Assembly: GCA_949283025.1 (NCBI GenBank)
Contig: CASDRB010000013.1
Location: 1 to 64,000, forward strand
Source: an uncultured bacterium
GTDB taxonomy: Bacteria; Bacillota_I; Bacilli_A; RFN20; CAG-826
Direction of reading: 5' to 3'
DNA length: 64,000 nucleotides
In this document: in pieces, positions 34,001 to 41,396 of the stretch
Layout of the letters: each line of letters begins with the position of its first letter
How positions within the stretch are numbered: position 1 is the stretch's first letter
Made by a program: the position numbers and the translations under genes
The notes under the pieces: model-generated
The model's input: the letters and a program-made list of their open reading frames with translations, nothing else
The model's database searches: none
What the model was told of the DNA's origin: nothing

Positions 34001-36776
34001 TTTTAATATCTTGATATGTAAAATTTAAAAATAATATTTCATTATCGTTTATATATTTAACGAGTTGATAAATCATAAGTAAATTTTTGTTGCTTGCTTT
34101 GGCTTTACTAAAAGCAAAACCTATATCGTTAAATGATGTTTTTAAATATGAAATTTCTTTTTGCCAAGATTTTAAAAATGTTTTTAATTGTTCAATTTTA
34201 TTTTTATCTATTTCTAAATAATCAAATGAATGATATGGATTTAAAAACAATTCCCCTCTAGATGAAACTAGTGTGTTTAAATAAGATAATTTTTCAACAA
34301 TATCTAATATATCTTTTTTAGTCAAATTCAATGCTTGATCATAGCTTGGATAAGACCATTGATTAGCGTCTTTAATATTTAAATATGAAATAATGCAATC
34401 ATATAAAGAAAATCCATATGTATTTTTAGACATTTTAGCAATTAAGTCATTTAGTTCTAATCGACGTTTCATTAAATCTTGCGTGGCTTGATCAAAATTG
34501 GTGGGAGAAGCTATTTTTTCATACTCTAAAGAATGCCCTATATGCTCTAACATGTCTTTTTTATTAGATTTGTTGGAATGGAGTTCTAAACATAAAAAAC
34601 CTAGATTTAAATCATCAATTCTTTTTTTAACAACATCTAATGCGGCCATTTTTTCAGCGACAAATAAAACTGTTTTATTGTGATAAATAGCGTTGATTAT
34701 CATATTGACAATTGTTTGAGACTTACCGGTTCCTGGCGGGCCATCTAATACAAAACTTTCTCCTTTTTCAGCATCGATAATAGCTTTAATTTGACTAGAA
34801 TCCGCTCCTAAAGGTGCCGCTATTTCATTTGGATTAGTTTCTAAATTATCTTCATACACTTTGTTTTCAACTAAAGTGTTGTTTACCAAAGCTTGAATAA
34901 TCTTGTTTTGCATCAATATATCCTGGCGACGTTTAATATCGTCCCACATGATGTAATGCGCAAATGAAAATATTGATAAATAGACTTTGTTTTCATCGAC
35001 GCTAATTTGACATGCCCTGCTGCTTCTTTGTCTAATTGCATTAATGATTTCTACTCTTTTTTTAATAATGTCTTCTTTTTTTAAACCATATAAGTCATCA
35101 AATCCAATTTGACAAGTTTGTTTAATGTATTCTAAAACAGTTGTATTAATGCTAATTTCATCAAGTATAAAATCTAATTGATAAATACCATTAGATGATC
35201 GCATCTTGCCTTTAGCAGGAATTAAAAACAAAGGTGCTAAAAAGCTAATTTTTGATTTTTCAGGAGTAAAATGAATCAAACCAAATGACAAATATAAAAC
35301 ATTTGAGCCTGTTTCGTCTAACGCTAAATTAGCTTTTCTAATCAAACTTTTATAAGTCTTGTCATCGCTTGCAACATGATATAATCCTTTTGTTTCATCA
35401 TCATAATACAAATCAGAAAAACCGCTTTGATACATTCCATCTTTTAAATTGATGTCATTAAAAACAATATTAATTGATTCGTTTGTCTTAAAATGTTCAA
35501 ACAATAGATTGGTGTCATAAACTAAAACTTGCAAAGCTTGTCGATTTAATTTGAAATTTATCAAACGATTTTTTAAATTGAGATCTAACAATTTTTTTGC
35601 CCAATATTCAAATTTATCACCTTTAAAACTTTCAACTTCAAAAACGCCTTTATTAAACGGAGCTTGTAACACTAATTTTTCTTGATCAATTTGTCCTTGC
35701 ATATTAATAATAATTGGCTCGTCATCGTTAAAAGTTGGGATTGGTCGATAAAAAGAGTTGTGGCAGCGACTAATATCAATAGCGTTAAACACATCGTGAT
35801 ATAGTTCTAAATGCTTTCTTGCTTCGACTGTTGAATCATTAAATGACAACTGCGAAGTAATAGGGAAACCAGTGCACTCCACCAATTCGATAGACATATT
35901 CCCTTGGCTAGATTTATTGACAATAGTTTCATAGGATTCAATTTGATAATCTTCAAAATTAGTGTCGTGTAAAAAACACCCAACAAAGGCATGGTTTTTA
36001 ATTAATATCAAAATGGGTTTTAAACCAATATTTTCTAAACAAGCACAATATAAAATAGATAAATCAAGGCATGTTCCTTTTTTGTTTTTCAATACATAAG
36101 AAGGCGTTCTAATGCGTTGAAATTTATTAAATGATGCAGGGGGATTTGAATAAGCGATTCCTTGTTTTTGCAAAGCTTGATAAATAACTTTCATTTCTTG
36201 ACGAACTGAATCGATAGAATTAGCTTGATATCCTACAAATGCAGGCTGGTCTTTTCTTTCTTGCATCAGTATTTGTTGGGCATCGTTAATGACATTATCT
36301 ATCAACTGAATATTAGGGGTAACAAAACAAGATAGCAAACAAATATCTTTAACTCCACCTGACATAATTTGATCAATAGGATTTAAACATATTTGATATG
36401 TATTGCAAGTTAAAGGCACATCTTCGTTTTCTTTAAAAAGTTCGACATTTAAAGTTAGTGGCATTGCCTCGCTTAATTTATATAAACTAGCAAAATCAAA
36501 ATCAATATTAATTTGTTGAGTTATTTTGCTGGTAGTCTTAGCGAATAAATCAGAAACAAAAACATCTTTAATTGTTAAAATCGGGTGGTTGCATGTAAAA
36601 ACAATCTTTAAATCAGCAAAATCATTTATTGATTTATTTTGAATGATGATTTCTTCAATTAAAGAAAACGGGGTTTGGTAATTGCTTTTAACTTTTTGTT
36701 TATAAAAAATGTCGCTTTGATAATTAATAAAATCATATTCAGACTTTAATTTCACGTTCAAAATAATGTCATTCAT
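31029..36776 (-). CDS. DUF4011-SF1 helicase-Vsr-like nuclease-DUF3320 protein with transglutaminase-like N-terminus
   Basis: A 1915-residue protein, the largest in the window. In order: a beta-rich N-terminal region; a transglutaminase-like segment (about 205-280) with Cys in KGTCLDLSILYCACL and His in NHAFVGCFLHD; the DUF4011-type WAKKLLDLNLKNRLINF (about 395); SF1 helicase Walker A DGPPGTGKSQTI (about 680) and, after a long insertion of helical sequence, Walker B DIVIFDEASQIPTAEA (about 1310), GDPEQMPP, and helicase motifs in NVQGDERDIIIFS and RRLNVAITRARE; a Vsr/MTES_1575-like PD-(D/E)xK region (about 1610-1690); and a DUF3320-like C-terminus. The ATG at 36776 has AGGTGG upstream. Proteins of this architecture have been reported as antiphage factors (named Hhe in a 2020 survey, from memory). 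It is flanked by unrelated genes. Confidence 0.88.
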   Translation of the reverse strand: MNDIILNVKLKSEYDFINYQSDIFYKQKVKSNYQTPFSLIEEIIIQNKSINDFADLKIVFTCNHPILTIKDVFVSDLFAKTTSKITQQINIDFDFASLYKLSEAMPLTLNVELFKENEDVPLTCNTYQICLNPIDQIMSGGVKDICLLSCFVTPNIQLIDNVINDAQQILMQERKDQPAFVGYQANSIDSVRQEMKVIYQALQKQGIAYSNPPASFNKFQRIRTPSYVLKNKKGTCLDLSILYCACLENIGLKPILILIKNHAFVGCFLHDTNFEDYQIESYETIVNKSSQGNMSIELVECTGFPITSQLSFNDSTVEARKHLELYHDVFNAIDISRCHNSFYRPIPTFNDDEPIIINMQGQIDQEKLVLQAPFNKGVFEVESFKGDKFEYWAKKLLDLNLKNRLINFKLNRQALQVLVYDTNLLFEHFKTNESINIVFNDINLKDGMYQSGFSDLYYDDETKGLYHVASDDKTYKSLIRKANLALDETGSNVLYLSFGLIHFTPEKSKISFLAPLFLIPAKGKMRSSNGIYQLDFILDEISINTTVLEYIKQTCQIGFDDLYGLKKEDIIKKRVEIINAIRQRSSRACQISVDENKVYLSIFSFAHYIMWDDIKRRQDILMQNKIIQALVNNTLVENKVYEDNLETNPNEIAAPLGADSSQIKAIIDAEKGESFVLDGPPGTGKSQTIVNMIINAIYHNKTVLFVAEKMAALDVVKKRIDDLNLGFLCLELHSNKSNKKDMLEHIGHSLEYEKIASPTNFDQATQDLMKRRLELNDLIAKMSKNTYGFSLYDCIISYLNIKDANQWSYPSYDQALNLTKKDILDIVEKLSYLNTLVSSRGELFLNPYHSFDYLEIDKNKIEQLKTFLKSWQKEISYLKTSFNDIGFAFSKAKASNKNLLMIYQLVKYINDNEILFLNFTYQDIKKINDDLNSLFEYGLKIQANHETLSRYFNDDIYNLDYETINDKIVTKKSKFIAKHKLIRCFKPFLKVKKIKYKNQYDPFFIFDNIKTSNEYIKQIDGFQTPIKYLFNNDGCTYLSCDYQGIKTKLSNSVFVYNLLDQIYEQLDFEQFKFAIEDIKKLYNQKNEYGSQIYCFIQSYERFINIKNELSNQFNFQDECFKYNSESNYLSLLNQEITLMIEQDYLANVIPAYNLIFKQLKELNFPVILINEYRLAKFDISQLKDRFLAMYYQRLIVEYTKDDFFKQFNSIIFNDTIKKYGQAIDEYTTLIIKETASRATKNYPLSNINYLDSSKIAQLNRYIRNGGKKTTIRNLLIEFEDLIKTICPVFLMSPMSAAQYLSANSKKFDIVIFDEASQIPTAEAVGAISRGNSLIVAGDPEQMPPTNFFKTNFDSVDDEYEYVDDLESLLDDCLAIKMKRNRLLWHYRSKHESLIAFSNNNFYNHSLYTFPSPDNNFSKIEFHYLKDGVYEKGINVLEAKEIVKKVKEIFKDPNLCHKSIGIIAFNIKQCELILGMINDLFDKHPEFEKIDNENEQKLFVKNLENVQGDERDIIIFSIGFGYNKHKKFSMMFGPLSLEKGERRLNVAITRAREKMIVYSSIKGNDINVETAKNKGSSVLKDFLNYAEKGHGAIVVENANQTQPKVGIEKLLQKDLKEYGIDSDINVGDSKFRINLCIKNDQGDYVLGILCDGQTYMETPTCRDRNYVQNNMLFKLNWKVIRVYTYDYFNNHDMVINDILTCLKNIEVINVEHQNKHAKEDVIFEKKIVEAYKHKKPYIEKMPLRICNYEHLDFFYDEVLQYLINVIDIEGPIAKSLLLERFKTAYGISRAGNIAKATFESMIKTIKKLRYSQQELLDEFFYGGKDNPTPVDYFRESNYTIRSIEQIPSVEIAYALIDIIQVQGEVSIDDALKALCNLFGYEKVTSSTLNKMKKQIQYILDNYSKFVLNKGMININK

Positions 36777-36783
36777 ATAAATA

Positions 36784-36829
36784 CCACCTAAAAGAAAATA
36801 ATAAAAGGCATTTGCCTTTATGTCTCCTT
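36784..36829 (-). promoter_or_regulatory. Helicase mRNA leader with possible 7-codon ORF and hairpin
   Basis: On the minus strand AAGGAG (36824-36829) precedes an ATG at 36811 that opens a 7-codon frame (MPFIIFF) ending in TAG at 36788-36790. That stop overlaps the helicase ribosome binding site AGGTGG (36784-36789). The ATG lies inside a perfect 7-bp-arm hairpin, AAAGGCA/TGCCTTT (36804-36819). This layout would allow translational coupling, but a chance arrangement in AT-rich DNA is possible. Confidence 0.35.
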
Positions 36830-36900
36830 CTATCTGCAATATTAATCTTACTATCAAGTAAAACTATTGTCATTTTATTTTTGTTTTAATAAATTACATA

Positions 36901-36929
36901 TTGAATTACTATTTATATGATATGATAAT
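36901..36929 (+). promoter_or_regulatory. Promoter of oxidoreductase gene
   Basis: TTGAAT (36901-36906) and GATAAT (36924-36929) are spaced by 17 bp. The expected start site (about 36936) almost coincides with the ATG at 36938, and no Shine-Dalgarno sequence is present, so the mRNA may be leaderless. Confidence 0.5.
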
Positions 36930-36937
36930 AGCCAAGT

Positions 36938-37876
36938 ATGGAAAACAAAAATATCGGTATCATTGGATTAGGGCAAATCGCTCAACATTATATTAAAGGT
37001 TTGAAAGCATCTAAATTTAGTTTATCGTGTCTTTGTGATACTAACGAGGAAGCATATTCAATTAAAATGTTTAAAAATGTCCCTTTTTACAAAAATTATT
37101 TGGACATGATTTTAAAAGAAAATCTAAAATACGTCATCGTTACAACCCCTCCAAAAACTCATTATGAAATTGTTAAAAATTGTTTAAAAAATAAAGTAAA
37201 TGTTTTTTTAGAAAAACCAGCAACAACAAATTATGAACAACTCGTCGAATTAATTAATGTTGCAAAAGAAAATGGCGTGTTTTTAAAAGTGGTTTTTCAT
37301 TGGCAATATGGAAGTGAAGTTTTATTTTTAAAGCAATACATAAAAAGCGAAACTTTTTATCAAAATTATGGAAAATTGCAACTAATCGAATGCTATTTAA
37401 ATGATCCATATGCTAAGCAAGGAAAAATTAAAAAAGATCGGATTGGCTTAGGGGGTACTTGGCTGGATGCAGGGATAAATATGCTATCTTTAGTTTCTCT
37501 TTTTTTAAATTGCAAATGCTCTTGTTTAAGAAAATATTCTTGTGAATTTGATAAATTTTCTAATCTTCCCAAAAAGACAATCCACTACTGTTTTATTGAT
37601 GACGTTGACTTAATGTTTAATATTGATTGGACCTTAAATTTAAATTATAAACGCTCTTATTTTTATTTTGATAAAGGGAGCATAATTGTTAATCATACTT
37701 TCCAAAGAGTGGTTGATAAAAATAATAATATTATTTTTGAAAATGATGAGATGGAAAGGTTAGACAATCATTACTATAATTTTTTTAAAAATTTTAATGA
37801 GGATGACATTGACTATCAACAATGCTTAAAATTGCACGAGTTACTTTTTAAATGGGGGCCAAAAAATGAAATTTAG
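36938..37876 (+). CDS. Gfo/Idh/MocA-family oxidoreductase
   Basis: A 312-residue NAD(P)-dependent sugar-type oxidoreductase. It has the N-terminal dinucleotide motif IGIIGLGQIAQHYIKG, the EKP motif NVFLEKPATTN (about 91-101, with the Lys that contacts the substrate), and a C-terminal beta-sheet domain with GGTWLDAGINMLSLV around 166-180. Family members oxidise or reduce sugars, inositols and related cyclic compounds. The substrate is not evident. It overlaps the next gene by 11 bp, so the two are coupled, though that neighbour is not a sugar enzyme by sequence. Confidence 0.88.
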   Translation: MENKNIGIIGLGQIAQHYIKGLKASKFSLSCLCDTNEEAYSIKMFKNVPFYKNYLDMILKENLKYVIVTTPPKTHYEIVKNCLKNKVNVFLEKPATTNYEQLVELINVAKENGVFLKVVFHWQYGSEVLFLKQYIKSETFYQNYGKLQLIECYLNDPYAKQGKIKKDRIGLGGTWLDAGINMLSLVSLFLNCKCSCLRKYSCEFDKFSNLPKKTIHYCFIDDVDLMFNIDWTLNLNYKRSYFYFDKGSIIVNHTFQRVVDKNNNIIFENDEMERLDNHYYNFFKNFNEDDIDYQQCLKLHELLFKWGPKNEI

Positions 37877-39131
37877 GTATTACTTTAAAAGATTTTATCG
37901 TTTATTAACTAATTTTTTAATAAATCATAGCGTCAGCAGATATATTATTTTGTTTTTGTTGTATGCTGGATTAATCGCTCTTATTTTAATTTTATTAGAT
38001 AATGAAATTTGGGTCACATTGCTTTCTACTGTTCTTGGCTTTTTATTAGGAAGCATATTTTTATATTTTATTAAGGCATTATCTTCTATTGCTGAAGACT
38101 CGCAAAAAATAATGTTTTATGAAAAAGAGATGAGAAAATATTATAAAAATAATTATGATTTATTATTAAAATCCAATGGTACCGAATTTAAAATAGTTTA
38201 TGAACCTCTTTTCATTAATTTAAATGATGAATTTAAATATCGTGTTGATGACAATCCAAACAAAACTTTCATGTTAGATGATTTTATCTATTCAAATTAC
38301 AACGCTTTATTTCATGCACATGAAAATTCTTTTGTTGCTAATTTTGATACAGTTAGATTGGATGATTTTGTTATAGACAACGATTCAAAACAACTTATTT
38401 TAAAGACATCTAGGAGCACCTTTTTTAATCATTTAGTTACTAATCGCGCTGCCGATTTGCGCATTCAAAAAAATGTTACGCTAAGGAATGTTTTTGAATA
38501 TGGTCCTTACTTAAAACCAATTAATGAGTCAGCATTCGCTAATCATATTGGTATTAATGCATTGGTTTTTTTAAAAGGTGGATGGGTATTATTTCCATAC
38601 CGTAGGAAAGACTCAACCATCTCAAAAAATAAAATAACATCCAGCATTGCGTCTCGCTTGATTATTAAAGACAAAACTCAAAAATTAAAATATGATGATA
38701 ATATCTTTATTGAAGATTTGCACAATTATATAATCGGAAAATATAATATACCAATTGATGTCATTAAAAGCGGTGTCACATCTTTTCTTGGTTTTGGAAG
38801 AAACATCTATGAAGCTGGCAAGCCACAATTTTACTATGCAGTGATTTTAAACAATTATTCTGTAGATACTTATTTTTCTAATTTGCAAAGAGTAATTAAA
38901 AACTCAAAAACAATTGACGTTGATCAAGAAATATTTGTTTGTTCTTTTAAAGATATCGAATATACAAAACAAGGATTTATAAAAACCTATTGTTTATTAA
39001 ACAAGACAAAAAAGAAAAAGATAATGTTATTTGATCCTGAAAAATCAATGCTTAATAATTTTTATCATTTACAGTTAAGGGATGATTTAAAAAACATATT
39101 ACGCATCGATAATTCCACTAGTGCCAGTTAA
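37866..39131 (+). CDS. Orphan membrane protein, large soluble C-terminal domain
   Basis: A 421-residue protein. Two spans lie at about residues 24-43 and 47-72, followed by about 340 soluble residues with regular strand-helix alternation. A stretch GINALVFLKGGWVLFPYRRK followed by a helix and later FLGFGRNIYEAGKPQFYYAV faintly recalls a Nudix-like fold, but no Nudix box is present, so I do not assign one. It overlaps the oxidoreductase gene by 11 bp at its start and the convergent 39099-40001 gene by 33 bp at its end. Function unknown. Confidence 0.7.
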   Translation: MKFRYYFKRFYRLLTNFLINHSVSRYIILFLLYAGLIALILILLDNEIWVTLLSTVLGFLLGSIFLYFIKALSSIAEDSQKIMFYEKEMRKYYKNNYDLLLKSNGTEFKIVYEPLFINLNDEFKYRVDDNPNKTFMLDDFIYSNYNALFHAHENSFVANFDTVRLDDFVIDNDSKQLILKTSRSTFFNHLVTNRAADLRIQKNVTLRNVFEYGPYLKPINESAFANHIGINALVFLKGGWVLFPYRRKDSTISKNKITSSIASRLIIKDKTQKLKYDDNIFIEDLHNYIIGKYNIPIDVIKSGVTSFLGFGRNIYEAGKPQFYYAVILNNYSVDTYFSNLQRVIKNSKTIDVDQEIFVCSFKDIEYTKQGFIKTYCLLNKTKKKKIMLFDPEKSMLNNFYHLQLRDDLKNILRIDNSTSAS

Positions 39132-40001
39132 AATAATATCTTCGGTTATATCTTGTAGAGTGTTACCTTTTAAGACCCATTTGGGGTATTTTAAATTGTA
39201 GTTAAAAAAGTCTTGAGCTTTGTCGTCATCTTTAAAATGGTTTAACAATGTTCCTTCTAATGGATTTAATTCTAAAGACAAGCATTTTGATGTTTTAATA
39301 ATCGTGTCTTTTTTGCTTTCGTAAAACGGTATTATTGTGTTGAAATCAAAGCTGTTAGCAAAATCGATAACTTGATTTTGTTCATAATATTTATAATCCA
39401 ACTCAAACACACTTCTAGCCTCTAAAAAGTCTTTTTTCATACGATATATTTCTTTTCTACAAATATATTTTCTTGTGTTGACGCAAAATTGTTGAATAAT
39501 CCAATTGTGTTTAAACACATCCAAAATTAACGATATACTTATATTTTTTTTAAAAATTTGTGAAGCAATCTTTTTTAAATCTTTTATTTCAATGTAACCA
39601 TATATGTCCACTAATCCTTTTAAAAAGGTATGGACGCTGACATATGTAAAGCACTTATCCACAACATCAACTTTTAATAGCTGTTTAATAATTGGTTTAA
39701 ATTTAGGATTAATTTCAAAACCATCGCGATATCTTAAAACACCTGCGCATATTAAAATGAAAAAATCTTCATTAAAAGTATATTCTTCTTTTAAAACTGA
39801 CTCACTATCATCGATTAATTCTTCTAAATAGCAGAATGTTTGAGACGATAATAAATTTAATAGTAGCGTCGGCTCTTTTTTAAAATAATCAATGGCTATT
39901 TTTTTATCATTAGCAAAAGTATTTCCTTTAGGAAAATCAATATGGTTAGAATAAATATCATAAAACAATTGCTTGATTTTATTTTTAAATTGATAGCCCA
40001 T
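39099..40001 (-). CDS. Hypothetical helical protein
   Basis: A 300-residue soluble protein, mostly helical and rich in Phe, Tyr and Lys, starting MGYQFKNKIKQLFYDIYS. It contains no motif I recognise. The end segment KYPKWVLKGNTLQDITE is reminiscent of the tail of SEC-C-associated proteins, but the metal-binding SEC-C motif itself is absent. Its last 33 bp overlap the 3' end of the convergent membrane protein gene, which is an unusual degree of overlap between opposite genes. Function unknown. Confidence 0.65.
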   Translation of the reverse strand: MGYQFKNKIKQLFYDIYSNHIDFPKGNTFANDKKIAIDYFKKEPTLLLNLLSSQTFCYLEELIDDSESVLKEEYTFNEDFFILICAGVLRYRDGFEINPKFKPIIKQLLKVDVVDKCFTYVSVHTFLKGLVDIYGYIEIKDLKKIASQIFKKNISISLILDVFKHNWIIQQFCVNTRKYICRKEIYRMKKDFLEARSVFELDYKYYEQNQVIDFANSFDFNTIIPFYESKKDTIIKTSKCLSLELNPLEGTLLNHFKDDDKAQDFFNYNLKYPKWVLKGNTLQDITEDIILTGTSGIIDA

Positions 40002-40037
40002 ACTTGCACTATTATATTAATATTCATTTATAATGCA

Positions 40038-40062
40038 AGAAAAAACCGGATAAACATCCGGT
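40038..40062 (-). terminator. Terminator of gpsA transcript
   Basis: ACCGGAT (40045-40051) and ATCCGGT (40056-40062) form a perfect 7-bp stem with a 4-base loop. On the minus strand it is followed by TTTTTTC, a good Rho-independent terminator one base after the stop of the small membrane gene. Confidence 0.85.
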
Positions 40063-40236
40063 CTAAATAATACCTAAGAAAAATAAAACAGCTAGAACAA
40101 TTAATCCAATAACAATTAGACCACCCAAAAATTTAAATATGCCTTTGATAACTTTAAAAATTAAAATTATTAAAACAATACAAATTAAAATAGATATAGA
40201 ACCACCAATAATGCTAGGCACCGAAAGCAATAACAT
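40063..40236 (-). CDS. 57-residue two-span membrane peptide
   Basis: A short gene just downstream of gpsA. AAGGAG lies about seven bases before the ATG at 40236, and the frame encodes MLLLSVPSIIGGSISILICI at the start, a basic stretch KVIKGIFKF in the middle and a second hydrophobic segment ending in GII. Two membrane spans are predicted, with the charged part between them. The gene ends directly at a strong terminator, which supports a real transcript end. No family is recognised; the length is close to that of small stress or PMP3-like peptides, but motifs for those are not seen. Confidence 0.65.
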   Translation of the reverse strand: MLLLSVPSIIGGSISILICIVLIILIFKVIKGIFKFLGGLIVIGLIVLAVLFFLGII

Positions 40237-40248
40237 ATATTCTCCTTA

Positions 40249-41241
40249 TCAAATGAGTTCAGATTTTTTAGCTCTATTAAAAAGATTGATTACTTCTTCT
40301 TTAACGTTTTTATTTTCTTTAATAATACGATAAACAGCCTCAATAATAGGCAGTTCAATATTATATTTTTTCGCTAGTACATGAGCGGCATCTAAAGCAT
40401 TGATTCCTTCCACCACCATTCCAACTTCTTTTAATGTGTCATCAACACTATAACCTTGCCCTATTAAATATCCAGCTTTGTTATTTCTAGAATGTTTGGA
40501 TGTAGCAGTAACAACAATATCGCCAATACCAGTCAAACCAGAGAAAGTTAAAGGATGGCCGCCCATTGCTAAGCCTAATCTAGTAATCTCTGCAAGTCCG
40601 CGAGTAATAATAGCCGCTTTTGCATTGTCGCCAAATCCAAGTCCGCTAGATATTCCTGCCGCCAAAGCAATGATGTTTTTTAAAGCGCCACAAAGTTCGA
40701 CTCCAACAATATCCGTGTTCGTATAAACGCGAAAATATTGATTTGAAAAAGTATCTTGAACAATCTTTGCGGACTTTAAATCTTCTGAGGCAGAAACTAT
40801 TAAAGTTGGCAATCCAACCGCCACTTCCTCCGCATGAGTTGGGCCCGATAAAGCAACGACGGTAGAATTAGGTATCACATCTTGAATTATTTCTGACATT
40901 GTCATTAGTGTATCTTTTTCAATTCCTTTAGCTACAGTCACAAAAATTTGTTCTTTTTCAATGTATGGTAATATTGCTTTTGCTGTATCTCTTACATATA
41001 TAGATGGGGTAGCAAAAACAATTATATCTTGACCCCTAACTGTGCTTATTAAATCATTTGTAAAAACTATTTTTTCATCGATTTTAACACCTGGCAAATT
41101 ACGATGAGTTTTTGTAGCGTTAATTTGTTTTATTTCATCTTCAAATTTTGACCAAACATAAACTTGGTGTCCAGCACTAATTAAAAGATTAGCCAAAGCC
41201 GTTCCCCATGTCCCTGATCCTAATATTCCAATTTTCTTCAT
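40249..41241 (-). CDS. gpsA: Glycerol-3-phosphate dehydrogenase [NAD(P)+]
   Basis: A 330-residue enzyme that reduces dihydroxyacetone phosphate to sn-glycerol 3-phosphate for phospholipid synthesis and, here, possibly for TagD. The NAD motif is ILGSGTWGTALANLL (about 5-19); LSGPTHAEEVAVGLPT and GVELCGALKNIIALAAGI (with the catalytic Lys) are conserved, as is TFSGLTGIGDIVVTATS. Length matches the family. It is followed by a small membrane gene whose ribosome binding site begins right after its stop codon. Confidence 0.96.
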   Translation of the reverse strand: MKKIGILGSGTWGTALANLLISAGHQVYVWSKFEDEIKQINATKTHRNLPGVKIDEKIVFTNDLISTVRGQDIIVFATPSIYVRDTAKAILPYIEKEQIFVTVAKGIEKDTLMTMSEIIQDVIPNSTVVALSGPTHAEEVAVGLPTLIVSASEDLKSAKIVQDTFSNQYFRVYTNTDIVGVELCGALKNIIALAAGISSGLGFGDNAKAAIITRGLAEITRLGLAMGGHPLTFSGLTGIGDIVVTATSKHSRNNKAGYLIGQGYSVDDTLKEVGMVVEGINALDAAHVLAKKYNIELPIIEAVYRIIKENKNVKEEVINLFNRAKKSELI

Positions 41242-41313
41242 GTGTTAATTATAAAATATTAATTATTAGATAATAAAGAAATTAAAGTAATAATTTTAAT
41301 TTAATCAATTAAT

Positions 41314-41374
41314 TTGCTTGATAAAAAAATATTTTGCTATAAAATTGCCATATAATAAATGTTTAATATTTATT
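41314..41374 (+). promoter_or_regulatory. Candidate promoter of lipoprotein operon
   Basis: TTGCTT (41314-41319) and TATAAA (41338-41343) are spaced by 18 bp. A second TATAAT lies at 41351-41356, and the weak hairpin AATAAAT/ATTTATT at 41354-41374 follows it. AGGAGGT then precedes the first lipoprotein gene. The region is very AT-rich, so the assignment is tentative. Confidence 0.4.
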
Positions 41375-41396
41375 ATTCTCAATAGGAGGTAAAACA

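Noticed and set aside
36777-36857. Earlier start for the large helicase
   Set aside because: The ATG at 36776 has AGGTGG at the right distance; the extension contains no conserved sequence and no binding site.
37866-39131. Nudix hydrolase call for the membrane protein
   Set aside because: Only a vague resemblance in strand order; the Nudix box is absent.
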